DNA from: Bradyrhizobium genosp. SA-3
GTDB lineage: Bacteria > Pseudomonadota > Alphaproteobacteria > Rhizobiales > Xanthobacteraceae
Assembly (NCBI RefSeq): GCF_004212635.1
Contig: NZ_PSRT01000039.1
Span: 1 to 63,574 of the forward strand
Length of the DNA: 63,574 nt
Direction: 5' to 3'
The position numbers were made by a program, and so were the translations under genes. Under the pieces are notes generated by a model, which saw nothing but the letters and a program-made list of their open reading frames with translations, was not told the DNA's origin and searched no databases. Position 1 is the stretch's first letter, and each line of letters starts with the position of its first letter. Shown one piece after another: positions 12,622 to 22,288 of this stretch.

Positions 12622-13449
12622 ATGCACGTGCCGGTCCAGGCCATCGACCGCAACAGCTGGCGCGACGGTGCCGCGTCCGAAGGGGCGCGGCTGGTCCCGG
12701 AGGAGACGCCGCTGGCGCTGACCTATAATGGCGGCACCTACGCCGTCATGATGGGGACGCCGCAGAACCTGGAAGATTTTGCGGTCGGCTTCAGCGTAAG
12801 CGAAGGCATCGTCGGATCGGCCGACGACATTCGCTCGCTCGAAGTGGTTCGCCTCGACGACGGCATCGAGCTGCGCATGTGGCTGGCATCGGAAGACGCC
12901 GCGCGCATCAGCGAGCGTCGGCGCCACATCGCAGGCCCAACCGGCTGCGGCATCTGCGGCATCGAGTCCATTGCTGAGGCGGTGCGGCCGGCGGCCGTGG
13001 TGCCGCAGGGGCAGAGCTTCACGCCGGACGAAATCATGGCGGCGATGCAGGCCATCGCGCCCCTGCAATCGATCAATCTGCAGACCCGCGCCGTTCACGC
13101 CGGCGCGTTCTGGTCCCCCGCCGGGGGCATCATCGCGCTGCGCGAGGATGTCGGCCGCCACAACGCGCTGGACAAGCTCGCCGGGGCGCTAGCGCGCAGC
13201 CGCACGGATGCGCGCGGCGGCATGGTGCTGCTGACGAGCCGCGTCTCGGTGGAGATGGTGCAGAAGACGGCCGCGATCGGCGCCCCCGTGATGGTCGCCG
13301 TGTCCGCGCCGACCGCGCTCGCGGTACGCACGGCGGAAGCCGCCGGCATCACACTGATTGCCATTGCCCGCCAGGACGGGTTCGAAGTGTTTTCGCATGG
13401 TGACCGGGTCGTCGCCCGCCATGCCACGGAGGTTGCCGATGTCGCCTGA
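12622..13449 (+). CDS. fdhD: Formate dehydrogenase accessory sulfurtransferase FdhD
   Basis: 275-residue maturation factor that transfers sulfur from a cysteine desulfurase to the bis-MGD cofactor before its insertion into FdsA. The catalytic cysteine pair is in TGCGICG near residue 115. Downstream signatures are a FTPDEI segment, HAGAFW, GGIIALREDVGRHNALDKL and VSVEMVQKTA. The ATG at 12622 is four bases after the fdsA stop; the longer open frame upstream lies inside fdsA. Its stop overlaps the fdsD start by 11 bases, as in a translationally coupled fds operon. Confidence 0.95.
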   Translation: MHVPVQAIDRNSWRDGAASEGARLVPEETPLALTYNGGTYAVMMGTPQNLEDFAVGFSVSEGIVGSADDIRSLEVVRLDDGIELRMWLASEDAARISERRRHIAGPTGCGICGIESIAEAVRPAAVVPQGQSFTPDEIMAAMQAIAPLQSINLQTRAVHAGAFWSPAGGIIALREDVGRHNALDKLAGALARSRTDARGGMVLLTSRVSVEMVQKTAAIGAPVMVAVSAPTALAVRTAEAAGITLIAIARQDGFEVFSHGDRVVARHATEVADVA

Positions 13450-13672
13450 CCGCCTGATCTACATGGCCAACCAGATCGGCAAATTCTTCCAGAGCCAGGG
13501 CCATGACAAGGCCGTGACTGGCATTGCCGAACACATCAAGAAATTCTGGGACCCCCGCATGAAGCGCGCGATCTTCGTCCATCTCGATGCGGGCGGCGCG
13601 GGCCTGGAGCCTGATGTGCGCGAGGCCCTCACCTCGCTGAAGCAGGCGACGTCCCTTCCAGCAGCGCCCTGA
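13439..13672 (+). CDS. fdsD: Formate dehydrogenase delta subunit
   Basis: 77-residue small subunit or maturation protein of the NAD-dependent formate dehydrogenase. The family pattern MANQIGKFF...IAEHIKKFWDPRMKRAI is clear near the N-terminus. It completes the order fdsG-fdsB-fdsA-fdhD-fdsD. Its ATG lies inside the 3' end of fdhD, suggesting coupling. Its last 44 bases overlap the 3' end of the convergent glnE gene, so the two transcripts collide or are antisense at their ends. Confidence 0.93.
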   Translation: MSPDRLIYMANQIGKFFQSQGHDKAVTGIAEHIKKFWDPRMKRAIFVHLDAGGAGLEPDVREALTSLKQATSLPAAP

Positions 13673-16619
13673 ACACGCGCCGCACCTCGCTCTGGGTTTC
13701 CTTCACGCGCGCCTCCAGCGACGAGAAGTCCGGCGCGTCGCCGGCGCGCGCCATCACGCGCAGGAGGTCAGTGCCGGCGCTCTCCGGCTTGAAGCGGTCG
13801 CTGACGCAAAGCCGCAAGATCTGCGTGAGGTCGTGATAGAGCCGCGCTGCGGCACGCAATATCTCGGTCTCCGATTGCGCGAGCACGCCGAGCCTGCATG
13901 CATTTTCCAGCACCTGCAGGGTGTTGACGTCGAGGATCTCCGGCTTGTCGTGGGCATGCACGAGCTGGAGATATTGAGCGATGAAGTCGATATCGACCAT
14001 GCCGCCGGCGGCATGTTTGATATCCCAGCAATCGGTCTCGCCCTTCTCCTGGGCGATCGCGCGCCGCATGTCGGCGACGTCGTGGGTGGTGATGGCGGAA
14101 TCGCGGCGGCGGGTCAGGACATCGCGGATGACACGTTCAATCCGTTCGCGGAATTCAGGCGACGCCGACACCACGCGGGCGCGCGTCAGCGCCATGTGCT
14201 CCCAGGTCCAGGCCTCGTTGGCCTGGTAGTCCGCGAATGAGACGAGGCTCGAGGCCACGGGACCGGCACGCCCCGAAGGACGCAGCCGCATGTCGATCTC
14301 ATAGAGCACGCCGTAATTGGTGCGCGTCGTGAAGGCGCTGATCAGGCGCTGGGTGAAGCGGGCGAAATAGTGGGCACCCTGCAGCGATTTCGCACCGTCA
14401 GAGTCCGGATTGTCGCTGTCGAAATCGTAGAGCAGGATCAGGTCGAGATCGGACGAGGCGGTCATCTCGCGGCTGCCGAGGCGGCCCATCGCGATGATCG
14501 CGGTCTGCTGATCCCTGATGCGGCCGTGCTGGGCTGCAAAGCGATCGGCGACGAGGCCATGCACGGTATGGACGATGCCTTCGGCGACGTCGGCAAAAGC
14601 GGTGCTCGCTTGCTGCGCCGAGACCGTGCCTGACAGGATGCGCGTGCCGATCAGGAACAGGCTCTCCTGCCCGAACAGGCGCAGGCGATCGAGGAACTCC
14701 TCGTATGAGCCCGCGTCCTGCACGGTCGTCGCGAGCCGTCCCGACAATTCCTGCCTGTCGGGCATGGCGCCGAAGAAGCGCGGATCGATCAGACCGTCCA
14801 TGAGCTGCGGCTGCCGCGCCAGCATCTCGCCGAGGCGGGGCGCAGCGCCCAGCACCAGCGCCACCAGCGCGACCAGCTCGCGGTTCTGGCCGAGCAGCGT
14901 GATCAGCCGGCCACCGCGCTGGAGCGCCCCCAGGAACTGATCGAACGCCACCACCGCGCGATCCGGCTCCTCGGCATGCGCGAGACCATCGATCAGGGCC
15001 GGCACGAATTCGACGAAGGCGCTGCGCGTCGCTTCATTGCGGAACACGCGATAATCGCCGGTGATCCAGTCGCGCACCGTCTGCGCGACGGCGGCCGGCT
15101 TCTTGAAGCCGAGCGTCACCAGGTGCTGAAGCAGGCGCGGATCGTCGGGACCGGCACTGTAGTCGAGCGCCGGCAGCAGCTTGTCTGTCCCAGTCGGATC
15201 GTCGCCCTCGAACAGCTTTTCGTAGTGTCCCTGGACGATTTCGAGCTGCCGCAACAGGTCGCGCGCAAAGGCCTCTCGATCCGGATAGCCGAAGAACCAG
15301 GCGAAGCGCTCGACGGCTTCCTTGTCCTCGGGCAGCGTATGGGTCTGCTCGTCGGCGATCATCTGGAGACGGTGCTCAACCCGGCGCAGGAATTCGTAGG
15401 CCGTGGTGAGCTCGTCGCGCGCCGCAAAGGTGATCCAGTTGCTGGAGGCGAGCACATCGAGCGCTTTGAGCGTCGGCCGCACCCGCAATTCCGGATGGCG
15501 GCCGCCGGCAATCAATTGCTGGGTCTGGGCGAAGAACTCGATCTCGCGGATGCCGCCGCGCCCGACCTTGACGTTGTGGCCTTCGACGGCGACTTCGCTC
15601 TGGCCGCGATAGGTCTGCATCTGCCGCTTCATGTCGTGCACGTCGGCAAGCGCCGCGAAATCGAGATGCTTGCGCCAGACAAAGGGCGCGATCTCCGCCA
15701 GAAGCGCTTCACCCGCGTTGGCATCGCCGGCGCAGGCGCGCGCCTTGATCATCGCCGCGCGTTCCCAGGTGCGCCCTTCCCGCTCGTAATAGTTCAGCGC
15801 GGCGTCGCGGGAGATCGCCACCTGGGTCGAGGACGGATCGGGCCGCAGGCGAAGATCGACGCGGAACACGTAACCGTCATAGGTGCGCTGCTGGAGGATG
15901 CGCGCCATGCCTTGCGTCACGCGGACGAAGAACGGCTGCGGCTCGATATCGGGCGCAAGCGTCGTCGCATCGGGATCGAAGAACACGATGAGATCGATGT
16001 CGCTGGAATAGTTCAGCTCGCCCGCGCCCATCTTGCCCATCGCGAGCACGATCAGCCCGCAGCCTTGTTCGGGCGCCTCGGGATCGGCCGGTGAGAGCTT
16101 ACCGCGTGCGGCTTCCTGTCGCAGCAGGTATTGGAGCGCCGCCTGGACCGAGAACACCGCGACATCAGTCAGCGCCGCCGTCACCCGCATCACCGGCCAG
16201 ACGCCGCCGATATCGCACAGCGCGGTCAGCAGCGCTGCCTCCGCCTTCATGCGGCGAAGCAGGCGCATCATCGCGGGCTCATCCGGCGCCGCGAGCACCG
16301 CCCCCCTCGCTTCCGCCATCAGCGCCGCCAGATGCACATCCGGATCGCATTCGAGCAACCGGATCAGGCGCAGGGGATCGGCGCGCACCAGATCGAACAG
16401 ATAGGGCGAGAATTCCGCGATGCCGGTCAAAATATCCCGCGCAAAGGGATGAACCAGCAGGGATTCGAGACGGGCCGATTGCGCTGGCTCGAGCTCGGCC
16501 AGCCAATTCCCAAAACGTCTTTCGTCGGTTGTGGAAGCGGCAACATAGGGAGCCTCCGCGAAGCGTGCCGCGAGGCTCTCACCATGCTTGTCCGCGTTTC
16601 CCGGCGCGGAGTGGTTCAT
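13629..16619 (-). CDS. glnE: Bifunctional glutamine synthetase adenylyltransferase/deadenylyltransferase
   Basis: 996-residue cytoplasmic enzyme that adenylylates glutamine synthetase to silence it and removes AMP to reactivate it, in response to PII and glutamine. Two nucleotidyltransferase domains are visible: an N-terminal unit with GELNYSSDIDLIVFFD and a C-terminal one with GSREMTASSDLDLILLYD, separated by a regulatory region. RVDLRLRPDPSS and EIDMRLRPSGRAGP follow each active site. Full length. The start overlaps the upstream kinase stop as ATGA, which places it last in a degP-regulator-kinase-glnE block known in rhizobia. Confidence 0.96.
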   Translation of the reverse strand: MNHSAPGNADKHGESLAARFAEAPYVAASTTDERRFGNWLAELEPAQSARLESLLVHPFARDILTGIAEFSPYLFDLVRADPLRLIRLLECDPDVHLAALMAEARGAVLAAPDEPAMMRLLRRMKAEAALLTALCDIGGVWPVMRVTAALTDVAVFSVQAALQYLLRQEAARGKLSPADPEAPEQGCGLIVLAMGKMGAGELNYSSDIDLIVFFDPDATTLAPDIEPQPFFVRVTQGMARILQQRTYDGYVFRVDLRLRPDPSSTQVAISRDAALNYYEREGRTWERAAMIKARACAGDANAGEALLAEIAPFVWRKHLDFAALADVHDMKRQMQTYRGQSEVAVEGHNVKVGRGGIREIEFFAQTQQLIAGGRHPELRVRPTLKALDVLASSNWITFAARDELTTAYEFLRRVEHRLQMIADEQTHTLPEDKEAVERFAWFFGYPDREAFARDLLRQLEIVQGHYEKLFEGDDPTGTDKLLPALDYSAGPDDPRLLQHLVTLGFKKPAAVAQTVRDWITGDYRVFRNEATRSAFVEFVPALIDGLAHAEEPDRAVVAFDQFLGALQRGGRLITLLGQNRELVALVALVLGAAPRLGEMLARQPQLMDGLIDPRFFGAMPDRQELSGRLATTVQDAGSYEEFLDRLRLFGQESLFLIGTRILSGTVSAQQASTAFADVAEGIVHTVHGLVADRFAAQHGRIRDQQTAIIAMGRLGSREMTASSDLDLILLYDFDSDNPDSDGAKSLQGAHYFARFTQRLISAFTTRTNYGVLYEIDMRLRPSGRAGPVASSLVSFADYQANEAWTWEHMALTRARVVSASPEFRERIERVIRDVLTRRRDSAITTHDVADMRRAIAQEKGETDCWDIKHAAGGMVDIDFIAQYLQLVHAHDKPEILDVNTLQVLENACRLGVLAQSETEILRAAARLYHDLTQILRLCVSDRFKPESAGTDLLRVMARAGDAPDFSSLEARVKETQSEVRRVFRALLEGTSPASAR

Positions 16620-18076
16620 GCCACCTTCTGTGGCACATCCTGTATTGGCGGAGCAACCCTGTCGCCGGCGCCCGCGCGCGCCGGCAGCACCAGCGTGGCG
16701 ACGAGACCGGGATGGGCATCGCCCAAGCGCAATTCGCCGCCGTGCAATGTCGCAACCGCCGAGGCGAGGCTGAGGCCGAGACCGGAGCCCGGCAGCGTGC
16801 GGCTGGCCTCGAGCCGCACGAATCGCTCGACGACGTGCTTGCGATCCGCTTCGGGGATCCCCGGACCACGGTCGGTGACACTGAGCAGCACCTGGTCGCC
16901 ATCGCGCCTCGCCTCGATCGTGATCTGCCTGGCGTCCATGCTGACCACGGTTCCCGCAGCCTGAGCCGCCGGCTTGCCGTATTTGATCGCGTTCTCGACG
17001 AGATTGGCGAGCGCCTGGCTGATCAGCTCGCGATTGGCGTGAACCGGCGTCGGCTCGGCCTTGACCTTCAGGGTCATACCGTCATCTTCGGCAAGTGGCT
17101 CGTAGAGCTCATGGATGCCACCCGCGACTTCGGCGGCGTCGAAATCGTCCATGTTGCCGCGCGCCTGCCCGGACTCGGCACGCGCGATCATCAAGAGCGC
17201 GTTGAAGGTGCGGATCAGCCCGTCGGATTCCTCGATGGTGCGCTCCAGCGCAGCGCGGTAATCGGCCTCGCAACCCGATTTCGCCAGGGCTTCCTCAGCG
17301 CGGTTGCGCAAGCGCGTCAGCGGCGTCTTGAGGTCGTGCGCGATATTGTCGGAGACTTCCTTCAGCCCCGCCATCAGCGCCTCGATCCGCTCCAGCATGG
17401 CGTTCAGGTTTTCGGCGAGGCGGTCGAGCTCGTCGCCGCTGCGCCCTACCGGCAGGCGTTCACTGAGATCGCCGATCATGATGCGATGCGCCGTACCGCT
17501 CATCGCGTCGATGCGCGTCAAGACACGTCGCGCCACGAAGATGCCGCCGCCGAGGCCGAGCACCACGACGATCAGGATCGACCATTGCGCGGCCTTGGCG
17601 ACGATGCCGAACAGCCGCCGCCGCTCGTCGAGGTCGCGGCCGATCAGGAGGCGGAAGCCGTTCTCCAATTCGGTGACGCGAACGAGCGCGCGATGGTCGC
17701 GCTCGTCAGCATCCTCGATCCGCCGATAGGCGGTCTCCGACCAGCCGCGCGTCGCCATCACGCCGGGCGCGAGCGAGCCGACATTGCCGGCGATCGCCTG
17801 CCCCGTCGGCGTCGTCACGAGATAGAGGTTGGCGCCCGGCCGCAGCGCCCGATACTCGATCGTGCGCACGAGGCTGAACATACCGCGGCGGCCGTAGATC
17901 TCGTTGATCTCCGAGGTCTCGGAATTGACCGTCTCCGTGATCTCTTCGGTGATGAGCCGGCGCGTATTCCAGGCGAAATAGCCGAGCAGCGAGGCCGCGA
18001 ACATCGCGAACAGCAGCAGATAGACCAGCGTCAGCCGGAATGCCGTGGTGCGGACGAGTTTACCGAATGCCGTCAC
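16616..18076 (-). CDS. Sensor histidine kinase, OmpR-partner type
   Basis: 486-residue inner-membrane kinase. Membrane helices lie at about 16-35 and 163-183 around a periplasmic domain. A HAMP segment (about 184-237) is followed by HisKA with VSDNIAHDLKTPLTRLRNR (H247) and an HATPase domain with LANLVENAIKYG and GSGLGLSLAS. Its start overlaps the upstream response regulator by 17 bases and its stop overlaps glnE, so the three are one transcript. In rhizobia an equivalent pair lies between degP and glnE. The signal is unknown; envelope stress is a reasonable guess from the DegP neighbour. Confidence 0.9.
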   Translation of the reverse strand: MTAFGKLVRTTAFRLTLVYLLLFAMFAASLLGYFAWNTRRLITEEITETVNSETSEINEIYGRRGMFSLVRTIEYRALRPGANLYLVTTPTGQAIAGNVGSLAPGVMATRGWSETAYRRIEDADERDHRALVRVTELENGFRLLIGRDLDERRRLFGIVAKAAQWSILIVVVLGLGGGIFVARRVLTRIDAMSGTAHRIMIGDLSERLPVGRSGDELDRLAENLNAMLERIEALMAGLKEVSDNIAHDLKTPLTRLRNRAEEALAKSGCEADYRAALERTIEESDGLIRTFNALLMIARAESGQARGNMDDFDAAEVAGGIHELYEPLAEDDGMTLKVKAEPTPVHANRELISQALANLVENAIKYGKPAAQAAGTVVSMDARQITIEARRDGDQVLLSVTDRGPGIPEADRKHVVERFVRLEASRTLPGSGLGLSLASAVATLHGGELRLGDAHPGLVATLVLPARAGAGDRVAPPIQDVPQKVA

Positions 18077-18740
18077 GGATCATGTACCCCGCGCCCCGGA
18101 TCGTGTGCAGCAGCGGGCGCTCGAAACCCTTGTCGATCTTGGAGCGGAGCCGCGAAATGTGCACGTCGATCACGTTGGTCTGCGGATCGAAATGATAGTC
18201 CCAGACGTTCTCGAGCAGCATGGTGCGCGTCACCACCTGGCCGGCGTGCTTCATGAGGTATTCGAGCAGGCGGAATTCGCGCGGCTGGAGTGTCAGCTCG
18301 TCCCTGCCGCGGGCGACGCGGTGGGATAGCCGGTCGAGCTCGAGATCGCCGACGCGGTAGAGCGTGTCCTCGGCCGGGCCGCCGCGTCGGCGCGACAGCA
18401 CCTCGACCCGGGCCAGCAGTTCGGCGAAGGAATAGGGCTTTGGCAGATAATCGTCGCCGCCGGCACGCAGGCCCTTGATGCGGTCGTCGACCTGCCCCAG
18501 CGCGGAGAGAATCAGCACCGGCGTGGTGGTGCCCTTCTCGCGCAGCGCGCCGATCAGCGACAGCCCGTCGCGCTTGGGCAGCATGCGGTCGACCACCAGC
18601 ACATCGTAATCGCCGTTCTCGCCCATGGCGAGGCCTTCCTCGCCGTCGGCGGCGTGATCGGCAATGTGTCCGACTTCGCGAAACGCCTTCACGAGATAGT
18701 CGGCGGACTCGCGGTCGTCTTCGATGATGAGGAGGCGCAT
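18060..18740 (-). CDS. OmpR/PhoB-type response regulator
   Basis: 226-residue two-domain regulator. The receiver (MRLLIIEDDRE, phospho-acceptor D in VLVVDRMLPKRDGL, K in GGDDYLPKPYSF) is followed by a winged-helix DNA-binding domain (LTLQPREFRLLEYLMKHAGQVVTRTMLLENVWDYHFDPQTNVIDVHISRLR, shown here as positions about 135-220). I use the ATG at 18740. A TTG seven codons upstream (18761) follows AAGG and is a possible alternative. It overlaps and pairs with the kinase downstream and lies 263 bases after the degP stop, with a terminator between. Confidence 0.9.
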   Translation of the reverse strand: MRLLIIEDDRESADYLVKAFREVGHIADHAADGEEGLAMGENGDYDVLVVDRMLPKRDGLSLIGALREKGTTTPVLILSALGQVDDRIKGLRAGGDDYLPKPYSFAELLARVEVLSRRRGGPAEDTLYRVGDLELDRLSHRVARGRDELTLQPREFRLLEYLMKHAGQVVTRTMLLENVWDYHFDPQTNVIDVHISRLRSKIDKGFERPLLHTIRGAGYMIRDGIR

Positions 18741-18834
18741 CGTGCGTTCGGCGGCGGTCAAGGGAGTGAACCTTCTCTAAACATGGCGCGAGCGGCAATC
18801 GCATGCAAGCCGAGCGGAACGATCTCGGATCGGC

Positions 18835-18873
18835 AAAAAGGCGGGCGGTGAAGCTGGGGGGACTTCACCGCCC
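18835..18873 (-). terminator. Rho-independent terminator downstream of degP
   Basis: On the minus strand an 11-base perfect stem (GGGCGGTGAAG pairing with CTTCACCGCCC, nine-base loop) is followed within a few bases by TTTTT. It sits 150 bases after the degP stop and before the response-regulator start, separating the protease from the two-component/glnE transcript. The rest of the 262-base gap shows no gene. Confidence 0.75.
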
Positions 18874-19023
18874 TAGGCCTTCCGACGGAGGGGGGCGTAA
18901 TTCCACCGGAAGGTAGATGAGGGAAGCAAACGTTGCGCTGCTCCCCCGAAGGGCGCCGGCGGCGGGGGCGACTGATGCCGGCGACACCCTTCATCTCGTA
19001 GCCTCCTGAGGCTTCAGCCCTTG

Positions 19024-20607
19024 TTAGCCCTTGGCGATGGGCACGGCGACGAAGCGCGACTGGCCGCCGCTCTTGACGCGCATCAGGACGCTGTTCTTGT
19101 TGTCGGTCCGCGCCGTGTTGATGGCGTCACGGACTTCGCCGGCGGTGCTCACGCTCTTGCCGCCGACTTCGAGAATCACGTCGCCTTCCTTGAAGCCGCG
19201 TTCGGCCGCGGCGCTCTTGGGATCGACTTCGGTGACCACGACGCCTTCCTTGCCGGCACCGGCCACCGAATTGGCGGGCGCAACGGTCATGCCGAGCTTG
19301 GGCACGTCGGTGCCGCGGCTCGCACCCTTGCCGCTGTCATTCTCGGTATTGGCCTTGGCCTCGACCGTATTCGGCAGCTGGCCGAGGGTGAGGTTCACAA
19401 CCTTGTCCTGGCCCTTGTGCAGCACGTTGAGCTTCACCGTCGCGCCGGGCGCCATGCCGCCGATGGTGCGGGCGAGCTCGCGGGCATCCTTGACGGACTC
19501 ACCGTTGACCGCGGTGATCACGTCGCCGGACTCGATGCCGGCCTTCGCCGCCGGACCGTTCGCCTGCGGCTCCGCCACCAGCGCTCCTTCGGCCTTCTTC
19601 ATGCCGAGGCTGTCGGCGATGTCAGACGTCACCGGCTGGATCTGCACGCCGATCCAGCCGCGGCTGACCGAGCCCTTGTCCTTGAGCTGGGCCACCACGC
19701 TCTTGACGGTGTTGGCGGGAATCGAGAACGCGATGCCGACGCTGCCGCCGGAGGGCGAATAGATCGCGGTGTTGACGCCCATCACCTCACCGTTGGTGTC
19801 GAAAGCCGGACCGCCCGAATTGCCCTTGTTCACGGGCGCATCGATCTGGATGAAATCATCATAGGGACCGTTGCCGATGTCGCGGCCGCTGGCCGAGACG
19901 ATGCCCGCAGTCACGGTGCCGCCGAGGCCGAAGGGGTTGCCGACCGCGAGCACCCAATCGCCGATCCGCGGCTTGTTATCCGCAAGCTTTGCGAACGGGA
20001 AGTTCGAGCTGCCCTCGACCTTGATCAAAGCGAGGTCGGTGCGCTGGTCGGTGCCGATCACCTTGGCGGTATAGGTCTTGCCGTCGTCGGTGGTGACCTC
20101 GACCTTGTCGGCGCCGTCGACCACGTGGTTGTTGGTCACAGCATAGCCGTCGGGCGAGATGAAGAAGCCGGAGCCCTGGCCCTGCACGACGCGGCCACGG
20201 CCGCCCTTCAGGCCCGGGCCCGGAAAACCATCCGGACCGCCAAAGCGGCGGAAGAAGCGCTCCATCGGCGACCCCGGCTGGAACGGCGAGGATGAATCGT
20301 CGCCGTCATCATTGCTCGCAGTCTTCTCCTTCATGTTGACCTTCACCGAGATCACCGACGGCTTCACCCGCTCGACGATATCGGCGAAGCCGACCGGGCG
20401 CTCGACCTTCCGAACCTCTTGGTTCACCTGAGCATGCGCCGGGCTGGAGAACAGGTCCGCCGGCGAGGTCGACGGGCTGAAGCCATAGACGGCCGCGCCG
20501 AGACCGGCGACGACCGAAGCCATCAGCGCGATCTTGCGCGCAGAGAATACCGACCGGCGCGGCTGCCGGTAGGACGGAAGATTCGAGAGGTCGGGACGGT
20601 CGGTCAT
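19024..20607 (-). CDS. degP: DegP/HtrA-family periplasmic serine endopeptidase
   Basis: 527-residue envelope protease/chaperone that degrades misfolded periplasmic proteins. A positively charged N-terminus and membrane helix (about 25-43) act as signal or anchor. The trypsin-like domain has the triad H161 (TNNHVVDG), D191 (TDLALIKV) and S264 (NKGNSGGPAFD). Two PDZ domains follow, one with GWIGVQIQPV near 325 and one near 440-520 ending in VLMRVKSGGQSRFVAVPIA. A Gly-rich loop lies before the protease core. The ATG at 20607 is chosen because it follows GGAGATC; 22 in-frame codons upstream lack such a site. Confidence 0.95.
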   Translation of the reverse strand: MTDRPDLSNLPSYRQPRRSVFSARKIALMASVVAGLGAAVYGFSPSTSPADLFSSPAHAQVNQEVRKVERPVGFADIVERVKPSVISVKVNMKEKTASNDDGDDSSSPFQPGSPMERFFRRFGGPDGFPGPGLKGGRGRVVQGQGSGFFISPDGYAVTNNHVVDGADKVEVTTDDGKTYTAKVIGTDQRTDLALIKVEGSSNFPFAKLADNKPRIGDWVLAVGNPFGLGGTVTAGIVSASGRDIGNGPYDDFIQIDAPVNKGNSGGPAFDTNGEVMGVNTAIYSPSGGSVGIAFSIPANTVKSVVAQLKDKGSVSRGWIGVQIQPVTSDIADSLGMKKAEGALVAEPQANGPAAKAGIESGDVITAVNGESVKDARELARTIGGMAPGATVKLNVLHKGQDKVVNLTLGQLPNTVEAKANTENDSGKGASRGTDVPKLGMTVAPANSVAGAGKEGVVVTEVDPKSAAAERGFKEGDVILEVGGKSVSTAGEVRDAINTARTDNKNSVLMRVKSGGQSRFVAVPIAKG

Positions 20608-20778
20608 GCAGAGATCTCCAGGGCCTTGAAATTCATTTGGCGCCGGATAGCGGCACCTTACGGTCCTGAACATGGGGACTCCCGCCTTACCGTGCGCTGG
20701 CGGCGGGGTTAAACTTTCGTAATGAAGCGGCGGCGCGGATGCGGCAGTTTAGCGCAGCCCGAAAATCTTGGTTCTACA

Positions 20779-20796
20779 GGAACTTAATCGAGTTCC
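20779..20796. promoter_or_regulatory. Inverted repeat GGAACTTAATCGAGTTCC between mcp and degP
   Basis: Six-base arms GGAACT/AGTTCC flank a six-base centre, directly followed by an AGCGCGG-AA-CCGCGCT hairpin (about 20804-20819). Together they fill the start of the 222-base gap upstream of degP. The dyad may be an operator for degP or a processed 3' structure of the chemoreceptor transcript; no T tract follows. GGAAC alone resembles half of a stress sigma (EcfG) site, but the spacing and partner are wrong. Confidence 0.3.
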
Positions 20797-20829
20797 CGCT
20801 ATGAGCGCGGAACCGCGCTTTGGACGATT

Positions 20830-22173
20830 TTAGCTTGCCCTTACGCTGACGATGAACTCGTCGACCTCGCGCTTCAAGGTCTCGGCCTGCCGCGACAGAT
20901 CGACCGCGGAATCGCGCGCCTCGGCGGCCATGCGCCCGGTCTCGGCCGAGGTCGAGGTGATCTGGACGATGTGGTTGGAGACGTCGAGCGTGCCGTGCGC
21001 GGCATCCTGAGCGCTGCGCGTGATTTCCTGCGTGGCATTGCGCTGCTGGGCGGTATCGACCTCGATGCCTGACATGATCGACGAGATCTCCGACAGCGTC
21101 TTGGAAATGCCGTCGATCGCTCCGCGCGTCTGTGCGGTGATGCCCTGGATGCTGGCGACATGCGAGGTGATCTCCTCCGTCGCCTTGCTGGTCTGGTGCG
21201 CCAAACTCTTCACCTCGGACGCGACCACCGCAAATCCCTTGCCGGCCTCTCCCGCCCGCGCCGCCTCGATGGTGGCATTGAGCGCCAGCAGATTGGTCTG
21301 CGAGGCGATCGCCTGCACGAGCTGCACGACCTCGCCGATCTTGTCGGCCGCATCGGACAGCGTGTGGATGGTGTCGCGGCTCTTCTCGGCCTGGGACGCT
21401 GCGCCCTCGGCGCGCTGGGTCGCATCGGTGACGCGGCGGCTGATCGTGCCGATCGAGTTGGTCATCTCCTCGGCCGAGCCCGCGACGGTCTGGACGCTGG
21501 CGCTGGCCTGGCTCGCGGCGCTTGCCACCGCATTGGCCTTGGTGCTGGTGTCGTTGGCCGTCCGCGACAGCGTCTCGGCGTTGCTCTTCAGGTGCACGGC
21601 CGAGGACGCCACGCTGTCGACGACGCTGGCGACGAGATCGTTGAAGCGCTTGATCCGTGCGTCCAAAAATGTCGACCGCTCGGCCTTGTGCTGCGCCTCA
21701 TGCAATTGCCGCTCGGTGAGGCGGCGCCGCTCGAGGCCGTTGGTCTTGAAGACCTCCAGCGCACCGGCGAGCAGGCCGATCTCGTTGGTGCCGCCGAGCC
21801 CTGGAACCGGCGTCTCGAATTTCTGATCGGCGACCTCGCGCATGGCATGCACGATCGCCGCCAAGGGGTTCAGGATGCCGTTGCGCACGGCAAACCAGGT
21901 GGTGAGGCAGATCGCGACGGCGACGACCGCGATCACGCCGCAGGCGACCAGGAAATAGGCGAAGGCGGTCTGCGCCTGCTGGTAGATCTGCATCGCATGA
22001 TCGCGCGCCGGACCGCTCAGCGCGGCGAAGTCCGACGACAGGCTGGTGATCTCGTTGTCGAGGTAGAGCACCGCGACGAATCCGGTGCCGCCGCCGATGC
22101 CCAGCAGGAACAATAGTGCAGCGACGACAGCGCCGACCAGGAAGCGGATCGTCAGATTGCTATTCGTGAACAT
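20830..22173 (-). CDS. Methyl-accepting chemotaxis protein with minimal periplasmic domain
   Basis: 447-residue chemoreceptor. Two membrane helices (about 10-33 and 71-93) enclose only some 37 periplasmic residues, far less than a ligand-binding domain. A HAMP linker follows (about 94-150) and then a long signalling coiled coil whose hairpin tip carries [40 protein letters not shown] (positions about 290-330). It would signal through CheA/CheW. Its place between cycL and degP is separate from any chemotaxis operon; 115 bases separate it from cycL. It may sense membrane or redox state, or need a partner sensor; that is inference. Confidence 0.92.
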   Translation of the reverse strand: MFTNSNLTIRFLVGAVVAALLFLLGIGGGTGFVAVLYLDNEITSLSSDFAALSGPARDHAMQIYQQAQTAFAYFLVACGVIAVVAVAICLTTWFAVRNGILNPLAAIVHAMREVADQKFETPVPGLGGTNEIGLLAGALEVFKTNGLERRRLTERQLHEAQHKAERSTFLDARIKRFNDLVASVVDSVASSAVHLKSNAETLSRTANDTSTKANAVASAASQASASVQTVAGSAEEMTNSIGTISRRVTDATQRAEGAASQAEKSRDTIHTLSDAADKIGEVVQLVQAIASQTNLLALNATIEAARAGEAGKGFAVVASEVKSLAHQTSKATEEITSHVASIQGITAQTRGAIDGISKTLSEISSIMSGIEVDTAQQRNATQEITRSAQDAAHGTLDVSNHIVQITSTSAETGRMAAEARDSAVDLSRQAETLKREVDEFIVSVRAS

Positions 22174-22288
22174 CGGGGGACTCAGAATCTGGAATCAAAT
22201 CTCGCGACAAGTTTCCAGACAAAGGTCAACATAGCATGAAACACGCAGGGACGACCGGCGGCCTGCGCATCATGAGGCCGCCAGGACG

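Noticed and set aside
9696..12653. 985-codon minus-strand open frame opposite fdsA
   Set aside because: Shadow of a high-GC3 gene; its composition is Arg/Gly/Ala/His rich with no domain, while fdsA on the plus strand is fully recognisable.
16091..18256. 721-codon plus-strand open frame across kinase and regulator genes
   Set aside because: Spans two well-supported minus-strand genes and shows no domain.
18758..18994. 78-codon minus-strand frame between degP and the response regulator
   Set aside because: Contains the degP terminator and has no ribosome site or coding character.
20779..20810. EcfG general-stress promoter upstream of degP
   Set aside because: GGAAC is present, but no CGTT at 16-17 bases in the direction of degP.
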